From positions 1-10,341 of the forward strand of contig DXRF01000061.1 of NCBI GenBank assembly GCA_019411205.1: a stretch of 10,341 nt of DNA. Direction: 5' to 3'. The position numbers and the translations under genes were made by a program. Position 1 is the stretch's first letter. Each line of letters begins with the position of its first letter. This document shows, in pieces, positions 1 through 6,289 of the stretch. The DNA comes from Parabacteroides sp. (lineage in GTDB: Bacteria > Bacteroidota > Bacteroidia > Bacteroidales > Tannerellaceae). The notes below the pieces were generated by a model. The model did not search any database and was not told the DNA's origin. It was given only the letters and a program-made list of their open reading frames with translations.

Positions 1-335
1 ACAAGATCAGCGGTCAACTTTTTGTCTCCATAAAAAATTTGTTTACTCTTCCCCTGATCCGTAATGACCGGACAGACTTTCTCGATCTCCGGATACCGCT
101 CTTCCAGCCAATAGGAAGCCGGGACGGCCGATTCCAAAAACTCTTCATTGCCGACGACAACGATCCGGTCGTAATTAGCCTGCTGCTTGTCGATATTCAA
201 TTCCCGTTCCACATACACCGCAATCAGGATTACGAACATCAGCGAAACAGACAGCCCGAAGACGTCGATCGCCGTGTATCCCTTATTCCGGCTCAGGAAT
301 TTCAGAAAAGATTTTATATTTAACAGATTATTCAT
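1..335 (-). CDS. MacB/FtsX-like ABC transporter permease, N-terminal fragment cut by the window edge
   Basis: Reading the minus strand from the ATG at 335-333 gives 111 open codons up to the window edge; the C-terminus lies outside. The protein begins MNNLLNIKSFLKFLSRNKGY. One membrane segment follows at about residues 21-42, then a soluble stretch typical of the start of a MacB-type periplasmic core (ELNIDKQQANYDRIV, then LEERYPEIEKV). This start layout is the same as in the complete permease at 1338-3704, so it is a second, divergent member of that family and not a repeat copy. It sits 123 bp downstream of the ATPase gene on the same strand and is probably co-transcribed with it, with a stem-loop in the gap. 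By family it should form the membrane part of an inner-membrane ABC exporter acting on an envelope substrate. The substrate is unknown. Confidence 0.85.
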   Translation of the reverse strand, partial: MNNLLNIKSFLKFLSRNKGYTAIDVFGLSVSLMFVILIAVYVERELNIDKQQANYDRIVVVGNEEFLESAVPASYWLEERYPEIEKVCPVITDQGKSKQIFYGDKKLTADL

Positions 336-386
336 AGTGTTATTCCATTTATAATTCATACCCCCAAACTCATATCTCACAAAGAA

Positions 387-414
387 CATATCCGACTTTC
401 CCAAGCCGGATATG
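387..414 (-). other. Stem-loop between ATPase and downstream permease genes
   Basis: An inverted repeat has 8-bp perfect arms (CATATCCG / CGGATATG), one mismatch, three more pairs and a 4-nt loop. It lies between the ATPase stop (459) and the next permease start (335). On the minus-strand transcript it is followed by TTCTTTGTG, which is only moderately U-rich, so it is a weak terminator at best. It could instead be an mRNA-processing or stabilising hairpin that sets different ATPase and permease levels. No other clear signal was seen in this gap. Confidence 0.45.
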
Positions 415-458
415 ACCACTAAACAATTAGAATGTGTCTATATTCTATTTTACAAAAA

Positions 459-1139
459 CTAAATGAATTCGTTTACAGATGACACAATACTTCCGTCGAA
501 CAGGTTAATCACCCGGTGAGCGAAGCTCGCATCGTGTTTGGAGTGCGTCACCATAACAATGGTGGTTCCTTCTTTGTTCAGTTCGGTCAGGAGTTGCATC
601 ACTTCGGCTCCATTCTTGGAGTCCAGGTTTCCGGTCGGCTCATCGGCGAGGATGATTTTCGGATTCGAAACAACGGCGCGGGCGATGGCGACACGCTGCT
701 GCTGACCTCCGGAAAGCTGTTGTGGGAAGTGGTTGGCCCGATGGCTGATGTTCATGCGTTTCAGGATGTCATTGACCATCCGCTTGCGCTCGCTTGCCTT
801 CACATTGAGATAGGTAAGCGGCAACTCCACGTTTTCAAAGACATTCAGTTCGTCGATCAGATTGAAACTCTGGAACACGAAACCGATATTTCCTTTACGC
901 ACCTGCGTACGTTCTTTCTCTTTCAGGTGTCCGACTTCCTTGTCCGCCAGGTAATAATCGCCCGACGTCGGGTTGTCCAACAACCCCAGGATATTCAGCA
1001 AGGTGGACTTGCCACAGCCGGAAGGACCCATGATTGCAACGAACTCACCATCCTTCACTTCCATCGACACGCCGTTCAATGCGATCGTTTCCACCTCCTC
1101 CGTACGGAAAAACTTACTTAATCCTTCAATTTTAATCAT
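459..1139 (-). CDS. ABC transporter ATP-binding protein, LolD/MacB type
   Basis: This 226-residue ATPase powers a membrane permease and is itself cytoplasmic. All nucleotide-binding motifs are present: Walker A GPSGCGKST (38-46), Q-loop glutamine at 90, signature LSGGQ (142-146), Walker B ILADE (163-167) with the catalytic glutamate at 167, D-loop NLDS (171-174) and switch histidine at 199. The length and the sequence around Walker A and Walker B fit the LolD/MacB/FtsE subgroup, which works with FtsX-fold permeases in mechanotransmission or extrusion rather than classic uptake. The ATG at 1139 is the natural start because MIKIEGLSKFF aligns with the usual beginning of the family. It lies between two permease genes on the same strand and has its own upstream promoter-like and palindromic elements, so it may serve both permeases. 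The family is certain; the substrate (lipoprotein, peptide, drug or lipid) cannot be read from the sequence. Confidence 0.95.
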   Translation of the reverse strand: MIKIEGLSKFFRTEEVETIALNGVSMEVKDGEFVAIMGPSGCGKSTLLNILGLLDNPTSGDYYLADKEVGHLKEKERTQVRKGNIGFVFQSFNLIDELNVFENVELPLTYLNVKASERKRMVNDILKRMNISHRANHFPQQLSGGQQQRVAIARAVVSNPKIILADEPTGNLDSKNGAEVMQLLTELNKEGTTIVMVTHSKHDASFAHRVINLFDGSIVSSVNEFI

Positions 1140-1184
1140 GACTGTATCTGTTTTTTTATTGTTACTTCTTCTTGCCTACCTATA

Positions 1185-1200
1185 GACAAACAGCATGCCA
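1185..1200 (-). promoter_or_regulatory. Putative sigma-54 (-24/-12) promoter of the ATPase gene
   Basis: On the minus strand this reads TGGCATGCTGTTTGTC, compared with the sigma-54 consensus TGGCACG-N4-TTGCA. The -24 half is nearly perfect. The -12 half keeps TTG but lacks the usual following C. A start site about 12 nt downstream of that G would give a leader of roughly 36 nt before the ATG at 1139. The same core, TTTTGGCAYGCTKTTTG, recurs upstream of the permease at 3704, and this repetition is the main support. Confidence 0.65.
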
Positions 1201-1254
1201 AAATAAATAAACCATTAATTTACAATGCTATAATAATTCAGATATTTCCTGTGA

Positions 1255-1294
1255 GTGTCTAATTTCTGGACAGTAGTGTAAAGATATTAGACAC
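1255..1294. promoter_or_regulatory. 40-bp palindromic operator/enhancer (copy A) upstream of the ATPase gene
   Basis: Two 18-bp arms match at 15 of 18 positions around a 4-bp centre (GTAG): left arm GTGTCTAATTTCTGGACA, reverse complement of right arm GTGTCTAATATCTTTACA. Two more flanking base pairs extend the symmetry to 1253-1296. The centre is 74.5 bp upstream of the -24 box at 1200. A second copy with the same arm length, centre size and spacing lies at 3808-3847. This geometry is what an NtrC-family enhancer-binding protein would use. No regulator is encoded in the window. Apart from this site and the promoter, the intergenic stretch 1140-1337 is AT-rich and shows nothing else. Confidence 0.75.
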
Positions 1295-1337
1295 TCTCCG
1301 GATCACCTCGCCCAACTCACACGCCATTGCTTCAAGA

Positions 1338-3704
1338 TTATTCAGATTTCAAACTCTCGACCGGATTAGAATTCGACACGGCCCATGCACGATACAGGAC
1401 ACAAGCGATGATCAACGCATAGACCATCATCGCCCCGACCAAGAAGATGAAAAATCCGATAGGCGCCTTTTCCGTAAATTTCTCCAACCAGTTCGTACCG
1501 GAATAATAAGCGACCGTCATACCGATCACGATGGCGGGAATCGCAATATAGGAAATGTCTTTCGAAATCATCTTCAAGATACTCCATGCCGTCGCCCCAT
1601 TCACTTTACGAATCGCTATTTCGCGTCCACGACGGTTCGTTTCGTCACTCGTATATCCCAGCAGACCGATCAAGGCAATAATCAAGGTCACGATTCCCCC
1701 GATCATAACCGAGTCTCGGAACGTACGGGAATCCTTATACAGGTCTATCATATCCATATAATAAGCCGTCACCGTAACATTTCGGTCGGGCATTACATCT
1801 TCCAGCACCTTTTGTACCTTTTTTATATTCTCTGGCGACATTTCATGGAATTTGATCAAGATCGTCGGTGTATATTTATCATAGAACAGGGCAGTCGGAC
1901 GTGTATCCGGATTACCGGTACTGCCGATACAAATATCTTCATACACACCGCAGATGGTAAACGGTTCTCCGTTCTGGCTATGTTCCGTAATTATAACGTT
2001 CTTGCCAATCACACTCCCGGTCCAGCCAGCCACCTGTTTCATCTTCTCGACAAAAGAACGGCTGACCATCACTTTGTTCGAAGCCGAACCGTCCGAACGG
2101 AACACTTCTCCTTCAATAACCGGAATCTCCATCAAGGAAAAGAAATCATCTTTCACCCAGTACATATCGGCAATATTAAACAGTTCGCGGTCATCTCCGG
2201 GAAGTAAAACATTATTTCCCGACATCCCTGAAATCGGCAGGTCATAGCAAGCTGATACTTTGTCAACTTCGGGTATCTTGCGTAACTCCTCGATTGCCGT
2301 ATTACGGACAGATTCTTCCACCCCTTGCGTCGGGCAATAGGCCAACTTCTCATAGGCATATCCGGGATCGACATTTACCATATAGTCATATTGCTTATTG
2401 ATAACCGACAATAACGCCACCAGATAGGCTGTTGCCAAAAACTGTATGAACAGCAGGCAAAGTTTCCAGTACCTGCGGGATTCTTTAAAATTACGGAATG
2501 CGGCAGCTACCGGAATGCGCAGGAACATATAGGTCGGGATCAAACCGGTAATGAAAAAGATCACGATGCAGACTCCTATCAGTACCACAATGGTCTGTGT
2601 TGAGAACAATGCACCCAACGTAGCCCCTAACAGTTCTTCCGTTTTCGTACGGAACAGAACGATCAGAAAAGCGGCAAGCAGCAAAGAAATCAGCATGTGC
2701 AAACACGTCTCCGACATGATCATGCCAAACAGGTTCTTATCAGAAGCCCCATAACATTTATGAACAGCCACCTCTTTGGTCCGGTTGATCAGTGTGGAAA
2801 TCACGATAAGCACATAATTCATCGCAGCCGTGAAGATGAGCACAAAAGCCAGAAAGCCCAACAGGGAATTCATGCTCTTCACCTCATTACTGTTACTGTG
2901 CATGTCCATCAACGGAACCAGGCTATAAGTCAAATCGATTCCTGCTTTTTTCACCTCTTCCAGATCGCAATGCCTCCCCTGCATCTCACGAATGGCAGTT
3001 GTCAGACTTTCCGGGTCAGTACCGGGATAAAGTTTTACATACCCCAGATAACGGTCATTCCCCAGCCAGTTTTCACGGCTCCACTTGTTCATACCTTCCA
3101 AAGATGCAACAATCTCAAAACGCAAGTGGGAATTTTCAGGTACATCCTCAAACACACCGCCTATCGTATAGGTCTGTCCCGGACTGGATTCAAATTCAAA
3201 TTCCTTGTTCATAGCCTGTTCTGCACCTCCCAACAGCTTGGCAATTCGGTTCGAGATCATCACGTATCCCGGACGGGACAAAGTCTCTTTCGGATTACCG
3301 ATCAGGATAGGACGCGGCAACAGATCAAAAACATTCGTATCGCCCATCACAACATAACGAGCAGCATAACGGTTTCCATCCTGTGTCCTGAACAACTCCT
3401 TGTCGCCCCCGATATAGGTCAAACGGGTTGCCTTTTCAACCTCCGGTATCTCGACTTGCATAGCTGTAGCCACGCCTCCACTCACCTGCCCGTAAGACTT
3501 ATATTCACCATCCCGGATAATATTTTCGTGCAATCGGTAAATACGGTCGCTGTCCGGATAAAACTTATCAAACGAACGTTCAAAACAAACTTTCGATATC
3601 AAGATAAGTCCCATCGCCAATCCAACTCCCAAAGATAAAATCTTTATCCCGTCATTTCTTCCTTTCTTAAAAAGCGAACGTAATGCTATGTTCAAGTTTT
3701 TCAT
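1338..3704 (-). CDS. MacB/FtsX-like ABC transporter permease, full length
   Basis: This 788-residue inner-membrane permease has the duplicated layout common in Bacteroidota. It has a first membrane segment at about 21-39, a periplasmic MacB-type core at about 40-275, a first FtsX domain with three helices at about 281-395, a further helix at about 415-434, a second periplasmic core at about 440-660, and a second FtsX domain with helices near 667-684, 717-735 and 749-771. The family's cytoplasmic coupling motif occurs in both halves: KEVAVHKCYGA (310-320) and REIAIRKVNGA (694-704). The C-terminus NPVESLKSE is also typical. Both halves on one chain mean that a single polypeptide could in principle form a complete transmembrane unit with an ATPase dimer. 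The ATPase gene follows on the same strand after 198 bp but has its own regulatory region. The gene starts at the ATG at 3704, 33 bp downstream of a -24/-12 promoter. The expected role is extrusion or envelope mechanotransmission; the substrate is unknown. Confidence 0.93.
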   Translation of the reverse strand: MKNLNIALRSLFKKGRNDGIKILSLGVGLAMGLILISKVCFERSFDKFYPDSDRIYRLHENIIRDGEYKSYGQVSGGVATAMQVEIPEVEKATRLTYIGGDKELFRTQDGNRYAARYVVMGDTNVFDLLPRPILIGNPKETLSRPGYVMISNRIAKLLGGAEQAMNKEFEFESSPGQTYTIGGVFEDVPENSHLRFEIVASLEGMNKWSRENWLGNDRYLGYVKLYPGTDPESLTTAIREMQGRHCDLEEVKKAGIDLTYSLVPLMDMHSNSNEVKSMNSLLGFLAFVLIFTAAMNYVLIVISTLINRTKEVAVHKCYGASDKNLFGMIMSETCLHMLISLLLAAFLIVLFRTKTEELLGATLGALFSTQTIVVLIGVCIVIFFITGLIPTYMFLRIPVAAAFRNFKESRRYWKLCLLFIQFLATAYLVALLSVINKQYDYMVNVDPGYAYEKLAYCPTQGVEESVRNTAIEELRKIPEVDKVSACYDLPISGMSGNNVLLPGDDRELFNIADMYWVKDDFFSLMEIPVIEGEVFRSDGSASNKVMVSRSFVEKMKQVAGWTGSVIGKNVIITEHSQNGEPFTICGVYEDICIGSTGNPDTRPTALFYDKYTPTILIKFHEMSPENIKKVQKVLEDVMPDRNVTVTAYYMDMIDLYKDSRTFRDSVMIGGIVTLIIALIGLLGYTSDETNRRGREIAIRKVNGATAWSILKMISKDISYIAIPAIVIGMTVAYYSGTNWLEKFTEKAPIGFFIFLVGAMMVYALIIACVLYRAWAVSNSNPVESLKSE

Positions 3705-3736
3705 ATCGTGTATTTATTATATTCTGTCCATTAAAA

Positions 3737-3752
3737 TTCAAAAAGCGTGCCA
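3737..3752 (-). promoter_or_regulatory. Putative sigma-54 (-24/-12) promoter of the full-length permease gene
   Basis: On the minus strand this reads TGGCACGCTTTTTGAA. The -24 half TGGCACG is a perfect consensus match, the N4 spacing is correct, and the -12 half keeps TTG but has A instead of the usual C. Predicted transcription would start near 3727, giving a leader of about 22 nt. The element shares the core TTTTGGCAYGCTKTTTG with the ATPase promoter at 1185-1200. Confidence 0.7.
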
Positions 3753-3807
3753 AAACATCTAACAATCTAAAATACAAACAAATAAAAAACAAGATCGATT
3801 CCTAACA

Positions 3808-3847
3808 GTGTCCAATTATTTGACAATGGTGTACAATAATTAGACAC
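3808..3847. promoter_or_regulatory. 40-bp palindromic operator/enhancer (copy B) upstream of the permease gene
   Basis: The left arm is GTGTCCAATTATTTGACA and the reverse complement of the right arm is GTGTCTAATTATTGTACA. They match at 15 of 18 positions around a 4-bp centre (ATGG). The four arms of copies A and B together fit GTGTCYAATWWYTKKACA. The centre lies 75.5 bp upstream of the -24 box at 3752, within 1 bp of the spacing in copy A. It also lies about 116 bp upstream of the divergent MFS promoter box, so an effect on that gene cannot be excluded, although no -24/-12 element was seen on the plus strand. Confidence 0.75.
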
Positions 3848-3943
3848 TCCGAATGTATTATCCGACATAGAAAGACGCTACTACCAAAGCAAATAAAAAC
3901 CAATACAATTCGACCTCCGTCAACACCGGATTTCATTATTTTG

Positions 3944-3951
3944 TACTTTTG
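3944..3951 (+). promoter_or_regulatory. Bacteroides-type -7 promoter box directly before the MFS gene
   Basis: TACTTTTG matches the Bacteroides -7 consensus TAnnTTTG exactly. Only five bases (CAGGC) separate it from the ATG at 3957, so transcription should begin at or next to the start codon. No TTTG was found at the expected -33 position (around 3921-3924 the sequence is CAAC), which lowers confidence. Confidence 0.55.
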
Positions 3952-3956
3952 CAGGC

Positions 3957-5111
3957 ATGAAACGGAATATACTTGCTCTTTATCTGATCAAACTATCCAA
4001 ATGGTTCACACTGGTAATGCCTATCATCGTGCTTTTTTATGAAAAACACGGGTTAGGATTGCAGGACGTGTTTATCCTGAAGAGTGTCTATTCGGTAGCA
4101 GCCGTAGCCTTAGAGATCCCTTCGGGTTATCTGGCTGATGTCTGGGGGCGTCGCAAATGTCTGATATTGGGGTGTATCCTTTTCTTCTTCGGATATCTGT
4201 GCTATTCGTTCACTTCGACATTCACGGCTTTTCTTTTCGCTGAAATCTTATTGGGTACAGGACAGACACTGGTGAATGGTGCGGATTCCGCTCTATTATA
4301 TGACACTACGGCCCAATACAAAAAAGAAAATTTATACTTACGATATGAGGGACGGATCACAATGATCGGTAATTTCGCTGAAGCACTGGCTGGTATTTTT
4401 GGCGGTTTATTGGCGGCTTATTCCCTTCGTCTTCCTTTTTATGCGCAGGCTGTAATTGCATTTACAGGTATTCCGGCAGCATTCGCACTTAAGGAGGTCA
4501 ACCGCTCCAATAAGATACAGAATCCGGTAAACGAGATTGTCCGGATCATCAGATATTCGCTGGTAACGAACAAGCAACTTTGCTACAATATCATGTTTTC
4601 AGGTATAATCGGGGCAGCGACTCTCACGATGGCCTGGTTCGTACAACCGGTTTTAATGTATCTGAAAACTCCCGTTTCCTGGTATGGTGTTATCTGGACG
4701 ATACTGAATCTGACGGTCGGCTTCGCCGCTCTCTGGTCCGACCGGGTGGACAACTACTTCGGTCCGCGTAAGATGGGAATCCTGATCCTCGTTTTTATCG
4801 TTGGCGGATATATCTCCCTGGCATTCAACCTTACGCACACCGGCCTTGCCATCTTGTTCGTCTTTTATATTTTCCGCGGCTTTGCCACCCCCATCCTCAA
4901 AGGATACATCAACCAAATGACTTTTTCCGACATGAGGGCGACAGTGCTTTCCATCCGTAATTTCATTATCCGCCTGATGTTTGCCGCTACCGCCCCCTTC
5001 ATCGGTTGGCTGAATGACATGTATTCCCTCCAGATAGCCCTGCTCGTCTCAGCCGGGATCATATTGATACCGGGAGGGATATTATTATATTATTCGCACA
5101 ACAATGCGTAA
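3957..5111 (+). CDS. Major facilitator superfamily (MFS) transporter
   Basis: This 384-residue integral inner-membrane protein is rich in hydrophobic segments across its length and close to the usual length for a 12-helix MFS carrier. The MFS motif A between helices 2 and 3 is clear: GYLADVWGRRK (57-67). Other recognisable elements are the acidic ALEIPSG stretch (51-57) and GADSALLYD (108-116), which resemble drug/H+ antiporter-like MFS members. The ATG at 3957 is preferred because the next methionine (residue 21) would remove most of helix 1. It is transcribed away from the ABC module and converges on the glycoside hydrolase gene, overlapping it by 22 bp. The substrate is not predictable: efflux of a small molecule fits the motifs, and sugar uptake for the neighbouring degradation genes is possible but less supported. 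Confidence 0.92.
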   Translation: MKRNILALYLIKLSKWFTLVMPIIVLFYEKHGLGLQDVFILKSVYSVAAVALEIPSGYLADVWGRRKCLILGCILFFFGYLCYSFTSTFTAFLFAEILLGTGQTLVNGADSALLYDTTAQYKKENLYLRYEGRITMIGNFAEALAGIFGGLLAAYSLRLPFYAQAVIAFTGIPAAFALKEVNRSNKIQNPVNEIVRIIRYSLVTNKQLCYNIMFSGIIGAATLTMAWFVQPVLMYLKTPVSWYGVIWTILNLTVGFAALWSDRVDNYFGPRKMGILILVFIVGGYISLAFNLTHTGLAILFVFYIFRGFATPILKGYINQMTFSDMRATVLSIRNFIIRLMFAATAPFIGWLNDMYSLQIALLVSAGIILIPGGILLYYSHNNA

Positions 5112-6205
5112 GCGCACCACAACATTGGAGCCTGTCCATGATAATCACCCGTAATACGGGGACGATCATAATAATATTGAAGATCGTTTTTCTTGTTCGT
5201 ACCAACACAAACTTCTTCTACATCTCCATCCTTATTAATATAGGGGACTAAGGCAATCCAAGCCTTCCGGGCTACCGGACCATACTCGGCAGCATCCAGC
5301 CAACCTTTTTTCACTCCCATTATCATTGCATAGGCAAACATTGCAGAACCAGATGTTTCCGGCCAGCAATCGGTTTTGTCCACCAACTGGTTCCACATGC
5401 CACTTTCACTCTGGTAATCTTTCAAGCTCTTCATCATAAGACGATAACCTTCTAAAATACGGGCACGATTAGGGTTATCTTTCGGAGTGGACAATAAAAG
5501 TTCCGCCATACCGGCTGCCATCCAACCATTTCCTCTAGCCCAGAAATAAGGGACATCGGGAGCATGATAGAACAGACCGTTAGGACGCTGCAATTCATCC
5601 AGATAAACAACCATTTCTTTGGCTGCCCGATCGATATACTCACGTTTTCCTGTTGCATGATAAGCTTGCGCCTGTACAATCGTAATCATAAACATATCAT
5701 CGATCCAAAGACGGGTTTGCCAAGACAGGCCTTTATCTGCCCAAGCTTTTTCCTCCGGTGTTGCTCCTTCGGGCAATGTCCATTGCGTATCAGCATACGG
5801 CATACCGAGTTCAAAATATTTTTTATCCTTTGTTATCTTATAAAATTCCAATGGGAGACATCCGAACATATTCAGGTCTACATGGTTCATAATCGGTTGA
5901 TACGACTTTTCTGTGGTTAAAAGCAGATCGAATCGATCCTGCAGTTGTTTGATCAGCTTCTTATCCCCGGCCACTTCGGCATATCTCAATGCTCCATACC
6001 AGGTACAGACCTCTGCATAATGAATCCATTTACCTCCATGCAACATATGTTTGGAAGGAATGAAACGCTGACCTAAAATTGTTCCGACTTTTTGAGGAGA
6101 ACACTCGTCCGGTAAATCTTTAAAATAATCTTTTTGCGCACCTACCGATTGTGCCAGACAGATAAACAGGCACATGATTGAGAAAAAATTAACAAAATAC
6201 TTCAT
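5090..6205 (-). CDS. GH88/GH105-type unsaturated glucuronyl/galacturonyl hydrolase, secreted
   Basis: This 371-residue enzyme starts with a Sec signal peptide (MKYFVNFFSIMCLFICLAQS, likely cleaved after VGA near residue 23), so it should act in the periplasm. The body fits the (alpha/alpha)6-barrel family that hydrolyses the 4,5-unsaturated uronic acid left at oligosaccharide ends by polysaccharide lyases (YteR-like). Supporting motifs are LWIDDMFM (166-173), carrying the candidate catalytic aspartates 169/170; FWARGNGWMA (221-230); WPETSGSAMFAYA (281-293); and GDYHGQAPMLWCAYAL (353-368). The length is typical for GH105. It follows the esterase gene after 84 bp and has its own promoter in that gap. 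Its last 22 bp overlap the convergent MFS gene. GH105 (rhamnogalacturonan-type) is favoured over GH88, but ulvan- or arabinogalactan-type substrates cannot be excluded. Confidence 0.92.
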   Translation of the reverse strand: MKYFVNFFSIMCLFICLAQSVGAQKDYFKDLPDECSPQKVGTILGQRFIPSKHMLHGGKWIHYAEVCTWYGALRYAEVAGDKKLIKQLQDRFDLLLTTEKSYQPIMNHVDLNMFGCLPLEFYKITKDKKYFELGMPYADTQWTLPEGATPEEKAWADKGLSWQTRLWIDDMFMITIVQAQAYHATGKREYIDRAAKEMVVYLDELQRPNGLFYHAPDVPYFWARGNGWMAAGMAELLLSTPKDNPNRARILEGYRLMMKSLKDYQSESGMWNQLVDKTDCWPETSGSAMFAYAMIMGVKKGWLDAAEYGPVARKAWIALVPYINKDGDVEEVCVGTNKKNDLQYYYDRPRITGDYHGQAPMLWCAYALLCE

Positions 6206-6248
6206 GGTTTAAATTTTAATTAGAAATCACAGGTCTGAGAATTGGTTA

Positions 6249-6279
6249 CAAATATAGGATATTATGTCAAAATATCAAA
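6249..6279 (-). promoter_or_regulatory. Bacteroides-type housekeeping promoter of the GH105-type gene
   Basis: On the minus strand, TTTG (6279-6276) and TATATTTG (6256-6249) are separated by exactly 19 bp. This matches the Bacteroides consensus TTTG-N19-TAnnTTTG at every fixed position. The predicted start near 6243 gives a leader of about 37 nt before the ATG at 6205. The -33 box begins 11 bp after the esterase stop codon, so the hydrolase can be expressed independently of the upstream genes. Confidence 0.7.
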
Positions 6280-6289
6280 TCAACAAATA

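Noticed and set aside
434..454. A GTGTCTA half-site followed by TTTACA, resembling one arm of the 40-bp palindromes, upstream of the permease at 335.
   Set aside because: The arm is three bases too long, there is no opposite arm, and no -24/-12 promoter was found between it and the start codon.
516..1121. A 201-codon open frame on the plus strand opposite the ATPase gene, and a similar 313-codon frame at 2697-3638 opposite the permease.
   Set aside because: Both are antisense shadows of well-supported genes, with compositions rich in His, Gln and Ser and no recognisable domain.
1250..1321. Distant TGTGAG/CTCACA inverted repeat around copy A of the palindrome.
   Set aside because: Only 6 bp with a loop of about 60 nt, expected by chance; the inner 40-bp palindrome explains the region.
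5148..5160. Perfect short palindrome CCCGTAATACGGG just after the MFS stop, considered as a terminator.
   Set aside because: It lies inside the hydrolase coding region (conserved GDYHG area) and no U-tract follows on the plus strand.
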